A stretch of DNA of 64,000 nucleotides from Bacillota bacterium (GTDB taxonomy: Bacteria > Bacillota > UBA4882 > UBA8346). The position numbers were made by a program, and so were the translations under genes. Shown here one piece after another: positions 1 through 9,026 of this stretch. The stretch lies in assembly GCA_023435565.1 (NCBI GenBank), contig JAEYRN010000091.1, positions 1 through 64,000 of the forward strand, given 5' to 3'. How positions within the stretch are numbered: the stretch's first letter is position 1; every line of letters begins with the position of its first letter. Below the pieces are notes generated by a model, which was not told the DNA's origin, searched no databases, and saw only the letters and a list, made by a program, of their open reading frames with translations.

Positions 1-33
1 TTCTATTAAAGATAATGGTTGTTGTTTTGCCAT
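1..33 (-). CDS. 5' end of an unidentified gene (partial)
   Basis: Only the first 11 codons lie inside the window; they read MAKQQPLSLIE and stay open to the edge. The ATG at 33 has a GGAGATGA ribosome binding site about 7 nt upstream. A consensus promoter and two palindromes lie immediately upstream, so the gene is probably repressor-controlled, perhaps by its own product. Too little protein is present to assign a family. Confidence 0.55.
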   Translation of the reverse strand, partial: MAKQQPLSLIE

Positions 34-46
34 TTGAAATCATCTC

Positions 47-60
47 CAAACATATGTTTG
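47..60. promoter_or_regulatory. Operator-like palindrome 1
   Basis: CAAACATATGTTTG is a perfect 14-bp palindrome just downstream of the -10 box of the leftward promoter, so it would cover the transcript start. A near-identical site lies 29 bp away (centre to centre). Paired palindromes in a promoter are typical of TetR/MarR-type repressors; the regulator itself is not visible here. Confidence 0.6.
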
Positions 61-64
61 TTTA

Positions 65-93
65 ATTATATCATTCAAACGTATGTTTGGCAA
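65..93 (-). promoter_or_regulatory. Sigma-A type promoter, leftward
   Basis: Read on the minus strand, TTGCCA (88-93) and TATAAT (65-70) are separated by exactly 17 bp. It points at the partial gene starting at 33. The second palindrome lies inside the spacer. Confidence 0.65.
76..89. promoter_or_regulatory. Operator-like palindrome 2
   Basis: CAAACGTATGTTTG matches the first palindrome at 13 of 14 positions and sits between the -35 and -10 boxes, where bound repressor would block RNA polymerase. Confidence 0.6.
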
Positions 94-280
94 AGAGTTC
101 TGTTTAAATCAAATAGTCATTAAATAATATTATTCCTTTTTTAAAAAAAATACTTGTGCCTGGTCTTCAATCTGCCATCGTCAGAATGAATATGCACAAG
201 TTGATTCAAGATCTAGTTTGCTTACGCTTGACCCCAAGCAATATACAAATGTTGATTTGTGACAGCAAATTTCTATTTAT

Positions 281-394
281 GAGAATTACATAATTACCTT
301 AGTCGACCCTTCAGCCACAATATAGTGATAAACCCAAATGTATCTATCAATATATTGTGAACTGAAGCTTTTAATTATAAATTATGCAATTCTC
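281..394. repeat. Structured interspersed repeat, family A, copy 1
   Basis: 114-bp element. Its ends are inverted repeats (GAGAATTACATAATT at left, AATTATGCAATTCTC at right). A second internal inverted pair (CTTCAGCCACAATAT against ATATTGTGAACTGAAG) makes the whole unit one long imperfect hairpin. Related copies lie at 1824-1937 and 16893-16990. It contains no ORF. The rest of the 34-429 gap holds only the operators and a short inverted repeat (ACTTGTGC 152-159 with GCACAAGT 194-201). Confidence 0.85.
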
Positions 395-429
395 TCAATT
401 ATATGGTACCTAAAGTTAGCTAAAATTCA

Positions 430-627
430 TCATTGATTCTTTCCCTTGGGGGCAAAGGTTTCACAACAAGTTTCCATTGAAGTTCGAGCTTTAGTTTCTT
501 CCAATGATCCGATTTCCATATCATCAGCTGCGCCATAATTATTTCTTACTTTAATTTCGTCAGCTTGACACACCTCACCTGCTTCATTGTATTTACAACT
601 AGAGACACTGCATTTAATTCGATTCAT
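430..627 (-). CDS. DUF1540 domain protein
   Basis: 65-residue protein of the DUF1540 type: a small cysteine-rich protein with an early C-x4-C pair in KCSVSSCKYN, a further Cys in the middle and a C-terminal CC. The Cys spacing suggests metal binding; the function of the family is unknown. I place the start at the ATG at 627 because GGAGGTGG lies 6-7 nt before it; the reading frame stays open further upstream only through a weak TTG start. It stands alone between repeat copies. Confidence 0.8.
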   Translation of the reverse strand: MNRIKCSVSSCKYNEAGEVCQADEIKVRNNYGAADDMEIGSLEETKARTSMETCCETFAPKGKNQ

Positions 628-691
628 TATCTCCACCTCCAATGGTATTATCTACTATGGTCTTCCTGCTTATTCAATTTTTTAAGTCACT

Positions 692-785
692 CAACTTTCC
701 CACTTCAAAAATGCCTTGTAGTAAAGTCATATCAATGAAAATCGATTCTTGAAAACATCTTACGGTTTAACGACTTTTCAAAGGA
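692..785. repeat. Interspersed repeat, family B, half copy
   Basis: Starts with CAACTTTCCCACTTCAAAA and continues with AAGTCATATCAAT and a GAAAA-rich stretch that also appear, in the same order, in the complete element at 38076-38220 read on its minus strand. The second inverted end is absent, so this looks like a truncated copy. The right boundary is approximate. Confidence 0.6.
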
Positions 786-843
786 AAATAATTTAATTAT
801 GTTATAATAATAAACTAAGAATATTTTACAAATGAGGTCTTTG

Positions 844-1737
844 ATGTCCAATTCAACAATTTTGACCTTCAAAATTCCATTGGACTGGAATGGACGGTCA
901 ATTGATTCCTTTCTTCGGAACCGGATGCGGTTTTCCAGGAGAATACTCCGTTCTTTAAAAAGGGAAGGAGGTATCCGGATAAACGGTGCGGTTGTTCCGG
1001 CTTGGTGTCAACTTCGAGGCGGGGAACAGTTAGAACTGCTTCTCCCTTTGATAAAACAAAATATTAATCCGGAAGAGCTTCCTCTTGTGGTACTTTATGA
1101 AGATCAAGACCTGGTGGTTATCAACAAACCCCCGGGAATGTTAGTGCATCCGGTTAAAAAATTTCAATCCGGGACCCTGGCTAATGCTCTACTTTACCAG
1201 TGGCAGGCAGCTGGTGAAACCTGTTCATTTCATCCCGTTCACCGGTTGGATCGATTAACTTCGGGATTAGTGTTAATCGCCAAAAATCAGTGGTCCCATC
1301 AACAAATATCGTTACAATTGAGTTCCGATAAGATATCCCGCCTCTATTTGGCGTTCTGTAAGGGAAAGATTGAAAAAGTTAGTGGTAGTATTGACGCTCC
1401 CATTAAAGAACAATATGATTCTGCTTTAAGAATAGTTGACGAACACGGAAAACCGGCAATTACCCGATACCGGGTAATTCGGCGAACGGAATCCTATACA
1501 TTATTAGCGGTAAAAATACATACCGGACGGACCCACCAAATACGGGTCCACTTATCCTATTTAGGCTATCCGTTGTTAGGAGACCCTCTTTATGGAACAC
1601 TTGATCAAAATCTGGACCGTACAGCATTACATGCCGTCAGTTTATCATTCACCCACCCGCGTTCAAAAGGAAAAATAAAAGTTAAAGCCGAGCTCCCCAC
1701 TGATTTAAAAATGTTGGCAGTACGGTTAGGAATATAG
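844..1737 (+). CDS. RluA-family pseudouridine synthase
   Basis: Converts uridine to pseudouridine in rRNA or tRNA. Residues about 15-60 form an S4-like RNA-binding region (SFLRNRMRFSRRILRSL) and the catalytic domain follows. The catalytic Asp lies in HRLDRLTSGLVL, and the GRTHQIRVHL motif of the RluA/RluD family is present. At 297 residues it has the usual length. The ATG at 844 is preferred over 832 because GAGGT lies 6 nt before it. Which RNA position it modifies cannot be told from the sequence. Confidence 0.9.
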   Translation: MSNSTILTFKIPLDWNGRSIDSFLRNRMRFSRRILRSLKREGGIRINGAVVPAWCQLRGGEQLELLLPLIKQNINPEELPLVVLYEDQDLVVINKPPGMLVHPVKKFQSGTLANALLYQWQAAGETCSFHPVHRLDRLTSGLVLIAKNQWSHQQISLQLSSDKISRLYLAFCKGKIEKVSGSIDAPIKEQYDSALRIVDEHGKPAITRYRVIRRTESYTLLAVKIHTGRTHQIRVHLSYLGYPLLGDPLYGTLDQNLDRTALHAVSLSFTHPRSKGKIKVKAELPTDLKMLAVRLGI

Positions 1738-1823
1738 AAAATATTCGGATTAACGCCCTAATGCTCCTATCTTTTAATATTGATGAGTAGGGAACTTCCA
1801 ACCCAAACTTCAATATTATATAT

Positions 1824-1937
1824 AAGAATTGCATAATTACCTTAGTTGACCCTTCAGTACAATATATAGTGACAACCCATATGTATCTATCAATATATTG
1901 CTGAGCTGAAGCTAAAATTTTATATTATGCAATTCTC
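1824..1937. repeat. Structured interspersed repeat, family A, copy 2
   Basis: 114-bp copy with the same inverted ends and internal CTTCAG...CTGAAG stem as copy 1. It ends 36 bp before the start codon at 1974, so it lies in the 5' leader or promoter of that gene. Confidence 0.85.
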
Positions 1938-1973
1938 TCATATAACAGCCTTTCATGAAAGGAGCATTTATTG

Positions 1974-2354
1974 ATGTCGTTAAACAATCAAACCGACAAT
2001 CTCAGGATTCTATGTGTTTTTCAGCAAGGTACCCCTCTTCGGGAATATGTAATCGTTCAGTATGAAAATAAGAATCGTATTGCAATCTTTCGCATCTCGG
2101 AATCAGTATTTGATTTTTTTGTCAGAGCCGCAGTTCCAGTCTGTGACCCGATAATGGTCCCACCCGGACAATTGGAGGGGCAAACCCTTCTCTGTGTCTT
2201 TCTGGCAGATCTTGGAACTCAGGAACCCATTCCCTTTGTCGTCACTCAAAGTGAAACTGGAAGAACAACTTCCATCATTCAAGTAACCAGCGAAGTCTAT
2301 GAATTCTTTAGAACTATCGGCGTTCCGGTATGTCTATTACTTAATGGAAATTAA
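1974..2354 (+). CDS. Small protein with two tandem copies of an unknown domain
   Basis: 126 residues, family not recognised. The protein is an internal duplication of about 50 residues. Each half begins with an LCVF segment, continues through a beta-rich stretch and ends with SE-V-(F/Y)-(D/E)-FF followed five residues on by VPVC. No signal peptide or membrane segment. The ATG at 1974 is preferred because AAGGAG lies about 9 nt upstream. Monocistronic, with its own terminator; repeat A copy 2 sits in its leader. The paired Cys residues could bind metal or form disulfides (inference). Confidence 0.75.
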   Translation: MSLNNQTDNLRILCVFQQGTPLREYVIVQYENKNRIAIFRISESVFDFFVRAAVPVCDPIMVPPGQLEGQTLLCVFLADLGTQEPIPFVVTQSETGRTTSIIQVTSEVYEFFRTIGVPVCLLLNGN

Positions 2355-2364
2355 TCATAATAAC

Positions 2365-2400
2365 AAAGAGGGGTAAGTTTTTTAACCCTACCCCTTTTTT
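2365..2400 (+). terminator. Rho-independent terminator
   Basis: GGGGTA and TACCCC form the stem and are followed by six T. It closes the duplicated-domain gene. Confidence 0.85.
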
Positions 2401-2427
2401 ATGAATTAAACTTATAAATACAGGCGT

Positions 2428-3405
2428 TTAGTTTTTCTTTTCGTTTTTAATCTTCACCCTTGTGCTAGGTTCGGATTCATTGATGATCTCAGTCTCCTGG
2501 ATAGCTGCTTCAATTAAATTTTGCAGTTTTTCCGAGTTGTAGGTAATAGAAGTAGAAGTACTTTCAAGAAATCCTAAATTTTCTTCAAACTTTTGGTTGA
2601 TCACCTTAAATTCAGCTTCGGCTTTTTCAATTGTGACTTTAAGTTTGGCTGCCACATCGGCGGTTGCCGATTTATTCCCTCGTGATTCATAGTATTCCTG
2701 CACCAAAGCGTTATATTCTTTTCGTTTGATTGGGAAAAACAAAAAATATTTTTGTTTGGGTAACTCCATCTCTGCTCCGGGATTGGCGGTAATGTTATTA
2801 TACAACTCCCTAAAAGAAAATAATACTTTTTCATATTCCTTGCCAAGGACCCGGATGGTATTTATATTTTCAGTTAAAACCCTAATATCCGAAGACAACA
2901 ATGTTTCACCCGATTGTATTTGTGTCAGGCTACTTTTTAGACGGGTTTGATATTCTTTCATAACATCCTGCATATCCCTTTTAGGCATTAATTTCTCAAG
3001 GGTGTTATCGTGAGCTGCGTCTCTCCAATTAGCCACTTCGACGGGGCTAAGTTTAAATTCTTTGGTGTTTTTAACCAACTCTTTTTCCATCTCGGCGCTG
3101 GTAGGAAATACTTTATTTCTCCATTCCAGATAAGCCATTTCTTTTCGATATTCTTCCTTAACCCGATTTAATTCTTCTTGATGTTTTTGGTTGAGTATTG
3201 TAATTTCCGACTTATGGTTAATGTTATTTCTTACTTGTAAAAAAAATAATAAACCTAAAGCGGCAACTGCCATTACAATAAGAGAAATCCAGAAACTCCT
3301 TGACAAAGTTGCCCCGTTACGCTTCGCTAACCAAAAATTTGTAAAATAAGTACCAAGCCCGATAATTATCGCAGCTGCTAATATGTACCAAAATTCTACA
3401 ATCAT
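2428..3405 (-). CDS. Membrane-anchored coiled-coil protein
   Basis: 325 residues, family not recognised. Two hydrophobic segments (about residues 4-24 and 38-58) are followed by a long charged, helix-forming region (about 65-320) rich in E, K, Q and L with heptad-like spacing, so it probably projects as a coiled coil from the membrane. The ATG at 3405 is chosen because AAGGAGG lies 9 nt upstream; the frame is open to 3468 but that region has no ribosome binding site. Monocistronic. A structural or envelope role is possible but unproven. Confidence 0.7.
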   Translation of the reverse strand: MIVEFWYILAAAIIIGLGTYFTNFWLAKRNGATLSRSFWISLIVMAVAALGLLFFLQVRNNINHKSEITILNQKHQEELNRVKEEYRKEMAYLEWRNKVFPTSAEMEKELVKNTKEFKLSPVEVANWRDAAHDNTLEKLMPKRDMQDVMKEYQTRLKSSLTQIQSGETLLSSDIRVLTENINTIRVLGKEYEKVLFSFRELYNNITANPGAEMELPKQKYFLFFPIKRKEYNALVQEYYESRGNKSATADVAAKLKVTIEKAEAEFKVINQKFEENLGFLESTSTSITYNSEKLQNLIEAAIQETEIINESEPSTRVKIKNEKKN

Positions 3406-3623
3406 TTCTTGATAACCTCCTTGGTAGTTAATGTTAAGTAATGCAATAGATTCGGCGTAATATCCCAAATTCCTGCTTTTTACAGTTTCGTAAAGTTAAT
3501 TCTTTTAAAATTTTAAATAAAAGAAATAGAAACCTTAAGATTTGAGCAGGAAAGTAATTAAAGGAAACGAATTATTCATTTTACTTTGTTATTAAATCGT
3601 CTATATATCTTTGGAGGTTACAA

Positions 3624-5246
3624 ATGAATCCCGATGTATTAAAGTCTTTATTTCCGGCAGAAAGCGACCTTCCGGCGGAATTTACATTAAATAAGACAAT
3701 TTCTCAGACCGAATATTTAGTCAATGGTGAACTACGACATTGGGAAGGACCGGTTCAAGAGGTTCTATCCCCGATTTGCATTAAAACTTCAACTGGTTTG
3801 GTTCGTAAACAAATAGGAAGTTATCCGCTACTTTCCGAAGAAGCGGTTCTCGAAACCCTTGATGCTGCAGTTAAAGCCTATGATAATGGTAAAGGTCTCT
3901 GGCCAACCTTACCGGTTGAACAAAGAATCAATAAGATTGAGGAATTTGTCTATCGTTTTAAGACAAAAAGAGCGGAAATAGTTAAACTGCTGATGTGGGA
4001 AATCGGAAAGAGTTACCAGGACTCGGCCAAAGAGTTTGATCGAACCGTTGAATATATTAAAGATACGATCGACGCATTGAAGGATTTGGATCGGGTTTCC
4101 TCCCGATTTGTAATTGAACAGGGTATCATTGGCCAAATCCGGCGAGCTCCTTTGGGAGTTACTCTCTGTATGGGGCCATTTAATTATCCGTTAAATGAAA
4201 CCCTAACGACCTTAATTCCGGCCTTAATCATGGGAAACACAGTGATCTGTAAGCCTCCCAAATTAGGGACTTTACTCTACCGTCCTCTGCTTGAAATCTT
4301 TCGGGACTGTTTCCCGCCGGGAGTCATCAATTTTATTTACGGGCGTGGTTCCAATATCATTACTCCATTAATTTCATCCGGAAAAATTGATGTCCTGGCC
4401 TTTATCGGGACCAGCAAAATCGCTGATTCCATTAAAAAACAACACCCCAAGCCCCACCGGCTTCGTTGTGTCTTAGGCCTTGACGCCAAAAATCCGGCAA
4501 TTATCCTCCCCGACGCCGACTTAGATTTGGCCGTAAAAGAGTGCCTTTTAGGAACACTCTCCTTTAATGGCCAAAGATGTACCGCTCTAAAGGTTATCTT
4601 TGTCCATGAAACAGTCGCTGCAAATTTCTTGGAGAAATTTAATAGGGCTTTGGCGGGTTTAACGGTAGGAATGCCATGGACGCCTGAAGTAATGATTACA
4701 CCACTACCAGAGAATGGAAAAACGCAATATTTATCGGAACTAGTAGCAGACGCTACTACCAAAGGGGCGAAAGCGTTGAATCCATCAGGCGGTGTCACTG
4801 CCGAAACCATTTTTTACCCGACAGTCTTATATCCGGTTAGCCCGGAAATGCGCGTTTTTACTGAAGAACAATTCGGACCGGTCATTCCGGTAGTTCCCTT
4901 TACTGATGTAGAAACACCGATAAACTATATCGAAGAATCAACCTTTGGGCAACAGGTCAGTATCTTTAGCAATGATCCAGTTCTAATTGCCCAAATGGTC
5001 GATCCTCTGGTAAACCAGGTTTCACGGGTGAATATTAACAGCCAGTGCCAACGTGGGCCGGATATTTTCCCCTTTACCGGGCGTAAAGACTCCGCCGAAG
5101 GCACCCTCTCTGTTACCGATGCCCTACGGGTTTTTTCGATTCGGGCCTTGGTAGCGGCTAAAGACAACGAAATTAATCAGGAGATCCTAACCAAAATCGT
5201 CAGAGAACGTAAATCTAACTTCCTATCAACTGATTTTATTTTTTAA
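3624..5246 (+). CDS. gapN: NADP-dependent glyceraldehyde-3-phosphate dehydrogenase, GapN-like
   Basis: 540-residue aldehyde dehydrogenase superfamily enzyme, most like the non-phosphorylating GapN branch, which oxidises glyceraldehyde-3-phosphate to 3-phosphoglycerate and yields NADPH. Visible: GPFNYPLNET in the cofactor region, a Glu in the LRCVLGLDAKNP region, the catalytic Cys in FNGQRCTALK, and the C-terminal QRGPDIFPFTGRKDS segment seen in GapN and plant relatives. GGAGG precedes the ATG. An AraC-type regulator follows 63 bp downstream. Another aldehyde substrate cannot be excluded. Confidence 0.8.
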   Translation: MNPDVLKSLFPAESDLPAEFTLNKTISQTEYLVNGELRHWEGPVQEVLSPICIKTSTGLVRKQIGSYPLLSEEAVLETLDAAVKAYDNGKGLWPTLPVEQRINKIEEFVYRFKTKRAEIVKLLMWEIGKSYQDSAKEFDRTVEYIKDTIDALKDLDRVSSRFVIEQGIIGQIRRAPLGVTLCMGPFNYPLNETLTTLIPALIMGNTVICKPPKLGTLLYRPLLEIFRDCFPPGVINFIYGRGSNIITPLISSGKIDVLAFIGTSKIADSIKKQHPKPHRLRCVLGLDAKNPAIILPDADLDLAVKECLLGTLSFNGQRCTALKVIFVHETVAANFLEKFNRALAGLTVGMPWTPEVMITPLPENGKTQYLSELVADATTKGAKALNPSGGVTAETIFYPTVLYPVSPEMRVFTEEQFGPVIPVVPFTDVETPINYIEESTFGQQVSIFSNDPVLIAQMVDPLVNQVSRVNINSQCQRGPDIFPFTGRKDSAEGTLSVTDALRVFSIRALVAAKDNEINQEILTKIVRERKSNFLSTDFIF

Positions 5247-5309
5247 ACACCAACCGAAGATGCGCCGGACAATCGGGTATTATATTTTAATAAACCAAGG
5301 TGATCCCAG

Positions 5310-6209
5310 TTGGGTAAAATTTCTAATAAACCTGATTCTTCTTCCAACTATTTTCTACCCTTGTTTTATAATGAAACAGAGTTATTCAATGCTGACAAAA
5401 CCGATTTTTACCGCCTCATCCTAGTGGAAAAAGGTTCCGGATTCTTTAAGTTCAATGAAGAAAAACGGCTCCTGGTTACACCGGCTATTTTCTGTCTCAA
5501 TGAAAGCGACCGAGTATCTGCTACCGCTATTTCCGGTTTAACTGCTGAGTCAATAGCATTTCATCCCAGCATCGTTAACCAAAGCCTTAGTTACTCCAGA
5601 ATCAAGGAAGAATCAGTCAATTCCATAACCGAAAGGCTTGACTTCGACAGTTTAAGGCCGTTTGTTTTGAGAAATCAATATAATACCGGCCAATTTCATG
5701 TCGGCCCGGCTACTTTTCAACAAGTAAAACAACTAATTAAATCTATAGGTAATCACCTTCAAAATCCTATCGATCCATTTTGGCCTTGCCGTTCACGGAC
5801 ATCCCTGTTGGAGATACTTTTTCTCCTTTTCCGTTTAAGTATTAGCGATAACCCCATTGATGAACTCCCGTTAAAAAATGAAGCTGGCCGGGCGGATCAA
5901 ATTATATTATATTTGGTCCGAAACTATCGGCAGAAAATCACCATTGATGAACTTTCTAAGACCTTTAATTTAAACCGAAATACCCTTTATAAATTATTTC
6001 ATGAAGCAACCGGGATACCATTAATAACTTATTTAATAAAACTCAGGATAAAAATGGCTGTTATACTCCTACAGGAAACCAATCTCCCGATTATCGATAT
6101 AATGGAACAGGTGGGTTATTTGGATCTAACCCACTTCGGAAGGACCTTTAAAAAAGAAATTGGTTGCACGCCTAGTGAATATCGTTTACTACATAAAATA
6201 ACCATCTAG
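5310..6209 (+). CDS. AraC-family transcriptional regulator
   Basis: 299 residues, starting at TTG behind AAGGTGAT. The N-terminal two thirds resemble a cupin-like sensor domain. The last 100 residues hold the two helix-turn-helix motifs of AraC: ITIDELSKTFNLNRNTLYKLF and IIDIMEQVGYLDLTHFGRTF. It lies in the same direction as the GapN-like gene and may control it (inference from position). Confidence 0.88.
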   Translation: MGKISNKPDSSSNYFLPLFYNETELFNADKTDFYRLILVEKGSGFFKFNEEKRLLVTPAIFCLNESDRVSATAISGLTAESIAFHPSIVNQSLSYSRIKEESVNSITERLDFDSLRPFVLRNQYNTGQFHVGPATFQQVKQLIKSIGNHLQNPIDPFWPCRSRTSLLEILFLLFRLSISDNPIDELPLKNEAGRADQIILYLVRNYRQKITIDELSKTFNLNRNTLYKLFHEATGIPLITYLIKLRIKMAVILLQETNLPIIDIMEQVGYLDLTHFGRTFKKEIGCTPSEYRLLHKITI

Positions 6210-6226
6210 TTATAAAGACGATTATC

Positions 6227-6250
6227 AAAAAAGACGGTTTCCCGTCTTTT
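6227..6250. terminator. Bidirectional terminator
   Basis: AAAAGACGG and CCGTCTTTT form a stem with A- and T-tracts on either side. It serves the AraC gene on + and the convergent hydrolase gene on -. Confidence 0.85.
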
Positions 6251-6260
6251 AATCTGTTCT

Positions 6261-6794
6261 TTATTGATTCAGATTTTTGATTAATTCTTCTGTCTTCATC
6301 ATTTGAGCCTGGTTCTCAACCATTTTCCTTAAAGCTTCTCGATGGAGATCTATGTTTTTAGCGGTAACCGCATCTTCTATAACCATCACTCTAAAACCGT
6401 TATTTAAAGCATCTAAAGTAGTCGCTTGAACACACCAATTAGTCTGCATACCACAAATAACTAAATTTTCAACCTTCCTGTTTCTCAATTTACTCTCAAG
6501 ACCGGTATCTACAAAACTACTTATTTGATGTTTTGTTATTACCGTTTCTCCTTCTTGAGGGGCTACATTTGAATGAATATCAGCTCCGAAAGTATTAGGT
6601 AAGAAAAAGCCAGCATCCTGCTGAATACTTTCATGTCTGACGTGGATTACAAGAAGGTTCTTCTTTCGAAACTCCTCCAATAACTCCTTGGCTTTGAAAC
6701 TTGCTTTATCACTTTCAAAAAGTTCATATTTCCCTCCTGGATAATAGTCGTTTTGAATATCGATTAACAATAAAGCAGTTTTGGTATAATCCAT
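6261..6794 (-). CDS. Isochorismatase-family cysteine hydrolase
   Basis: 177 residues. The catalytic triad of this family can be seen: Asp in LLIDIQNDY, Lys in the VITKHQISSF segment, and Cys in GMQTNWCVQATT. Members hydrolyse amides such as nicotinamide or ureido compounds, or isochorismate; the substrate here cannot be told. The start ATG has AGGAGAG upstream. Monocistronic and convergent with the AraC gene. Confidence 0.88.
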   Translation of the reverse strand: MDYTKTALLLIDIQNDYYPGGKYELFESDKASFKAKELLEEFRKKNLLVIHVRHESIQQDAGFFLPNTFGADIHSNVAPQEGETVITKHQISSFVDTGLESKLRNRKVENLVICGMQTNWCVQATTLDALNNGFRVMVIEDAVTAKNIDLHREALRKMVENQAQMMKTEELIKNLNQ

Positions 6795-7020
6795 TTTACT
6801 CTCTCCTTTATGATATGTTGTTTAAATTAGAATACCATGAATACAAAGAGGAGGTAATTGCGGATCAGCATTATTATTCGGAGTATCTTCACAATTATAA
6901 TTATAAGACAATTTCAGATATTCAAAACATAATGTATCCTTATAAATAATAGTTGCAATGGAAAACAATTCATATTATATTGAAGTAAAGTACATAATCT
7001 ACTTGTAGGAGTTGATTAAT

Positions 7021-7446
7021 GTGATTCCCACTTGGGTCTATTACGCTCTTGGTTCAGCCTTCTTCGCTGGTTTAACCGCTATCTTCGGGAAGGTTGGAGT
7101 AACCGGAGTTCCTTCCAACTTGGCCACCTTTCTAAGGACTATCGTAGTCCTAATCTTTTCCGGTGGCATTGTCTTCAGCCTTGGTGAATGGCAAAATCCA
7201 GCCAAACTCCCTAGTAAAACACTGACCTTTTTGATTTTATCGGCTCTTGCGACTGGGGCTTCATGGTTATGCTATTACCGCGCCCTCCAACTTGGGCCGG
7301 CCTCAAAAGTAGCCCCAGTGGATAAACTGGGAGTCGTTTTTGCAATAGTTCTGGCATTTATTTTTTTAGGGGAAAAAGCGGATTTTAAGACTGTAACAGG
7401 AGGATTGTTGATAGTTGCCGGAGCGCTGGTGATTGCCTTGAAATAA
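7021..7446 (+). CDS. Half-size EamA-domain membrane protein
   Basis: 141 residues: one EamA unit with about five hydrophobic helices, against ten in a full DMT transporter. Such small members are thought to act as dimers. The GTG at 7021 is preferred because AGGAG lies 9 nt before it; the in-frame TTG at 7012 overlaps that site. The motifs SWLCYYRALQLGPAS and VVFAIVLAFIFLGE are typical. The substrate is unknown. In the 226-bp gap before it (6795-7020) I see no further feature. Confidence 0.82.
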   Translation: MIPTWVYYALGSAFFAGLTAIFGKVGVTGVPSNLATFLRTIVVLIFSGGIVFSLGEWQNPAKLPSKTLTFLILSALATGASWLCYYRALQLGPASKVAPVDKLGVVFAIVLAFIFLGEKADFKTVTGGLLIVAGALVIALK

Positions 7447-7464
7447 TGTAAGGAATTCTATCTA

Positions 7465-9021
7465 ATGAAAACTGAAAAATTAATGTTTCAAAAATATTGT
7501 TTACTCTTTATAATTATTATATATATAATTCTTAATCTAGTTACTTTAACTAGATTTCCTTTAATGCACTCAGATGAATCCTGGTTAAGTGGCCTGTCCC
7601 GGCATATGTTGGTTACCGGTGATTTCTCCGTGACTGAGCCTTTCTTTGACTTAATAACCCGTAATCAACATGCTTTAAAAACATTTTTTCATACTCTGCA
7701 ATTGTTAATGATTAAAACTTTTGGGTATACCCTTTTCAATATAAGGCTCTTGTCATTGTTGTTTGGGCTAGTCTCCCTCTACTACTTTTACCGGCTTTGT
7801 CTACTAATGTTCCCCGGGAAGAAGTTGGCCCTTTGGGCTTGCCTCCTCATGGGAGTAGATATCCAATTTCTTTACGCTTCTCATTTCGGTCGCCAAGAAA
7901 TAATGCTAGTATGGATCTTGGTTTTTGGTTTATATTATTACTTTAAAAACATAACTTCACGTCTTTACAGGCATGACATCTTTTTAGGTTTTATTACCGG
8001 AGTAAGCATAGGTATTCATCCCAACTTTTTAATAATTTTTTTAGTCTTTAGTGGAATATATTTGATTCATTTTTTTGAAAAAAAGAAGCAATTTACATCA
8101 TTCCTAATTTTTAGTCTAACCTTCGCCGGTCTAATCCTTTTCTTTATCACCTTAAGCTATAGATTTGATCCAAATTTTCTTTTTAATTATTTATCCTATG
8201 GCCAAAAGCAATTTAAAATATTCAATCCATTTTCTACAAAGCTATTTCGATTAGCCAGTTATGCAAAAAGCATTTATCTCCGGCAAGGTGGTACTTATTA
8301 TCTTCCTGATTTAAAAGTACAATTATTACTACTTAACGCACTATTTTTGTTAAGCCAGACCATTCCTTGTCGTAAAACAAATATTGACCGAAAATCGATA
8401 CCTTTCTGGCTGATTATTTCTGTTACCTCTATTATTATTGGTTTATTGCTTATTGGACGTTATAATACCACCTATATTGCTTTTTTTATTCCTTTTATCT
8501 ATTTGTTAGTAGGATTCTGCCTAACCGTACTTCCCGACAAATTTCAAAAAGTCGCCCCAGTATTTTTATTCCTTTCATTACTATTTTTAACAATTCATAA
8601 TGTCTACCCATTCTTAAAATATGATTATCAGTCTTACCTGAATAAAGTTACTATGGCAGTCGAACCTAATCGGAAAGTTTTGGCCAGCCTAAATGTTGAA
8701 TATGCTTTTAATGACAGTTGCCTTTTTGACTTAAGAAACCTTTCTTTTTTAAAACAACGAGGATTGACGTTTGCCGAGTATCTTCGTAAGAACCGGATTG
8801 AATATATCATTTACCCTGAAGGGTTAGACTTTATATATCAAAACAGACCAAAATGGAATGGAGTATATGGTCATCTCCCTTATTATATTGAAATGCGCCA
8901 TTTTATCCAAGAACATTGCCGGTTGGTCTCTTCTTTTGAAGATCCGGCTTACGGAATTGAAATTCCGACCTATGTAGGTAAAAAAAATTGGCGAATCTTG
9001 ATCTATAAGGTATTATATTAA
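7465..9021 (+). CDS. GT39-like membrane glycosyltransferase
   Basis: 518 residues with about 11 hydrophobic helices and the N-terminal layout of the GT-C/ArnT-PMT group: a first helix, then an extracytoplasmic loop with the acidic motif HSDESWLSG. Family members move a sugar from a polyprenyl-phosphate carrier to an acceptor outside the membrane. It follows the EamA gene by 18 bp, which suggests co-transcription; EamA-type proteins elsewhere move lipid-linked sugars, so the pair could work together (inference). It ends convergently with the ABC genes. Confidence 0.75.
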   Translation: MKTEKLMFQKYCLLFIIIIYIILNLVTLTRFPLMHSDESWLSGLSRHMLVTGDFSVTEPFFDLITRNQHALKTFFHTLQLLMIKTFGYTLFNIRLLSLLFGLVSLYYFYRLCLLMFPGKKLALWACLLMGVDIQFLYASHFGRQEIMLVWILVFGLYYYFKNITSRLYRHDIFLGFITGVSIGIHPNFLIIFLVFSGIYLIHFFEKKKQFTSFLIFSLTFAGLILFFITLSYRFDPNFLFNYLSYGQKQFKIFNPFSTKLFRLASYAKSIYLRQGGTYYLPDLKVQLLLLNALFLLSQTIPCRKTNIDRKSIPFWLIISVTSIIIGLLLIGRYNTTYIAFFIPFIYLLVGFCLTVLPDKFQKVAPVFLFLSLLFLTIHNVYPFLKYDYQSYLNKVTMAVEPNRKVLASLNVEYAFNDSCLFDLRNLSFLKQRGLTFAEYLRKNRIEYIIYPEGLDFIYQNRPKWNGVYGHLPYYIEMRHFIQEHCRLVSSFEDPAYGIEIPTYVGKKNWRILIYKVLY

Positions 9022-9026
9022 CTTAG

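Noticed and set aside
4337..4810. 157-residue minus-strand ORF inside gapN
   Set aside because: It is antisense to a strongly conserved gene, has no ribosome binding site and no recognisable protein features.
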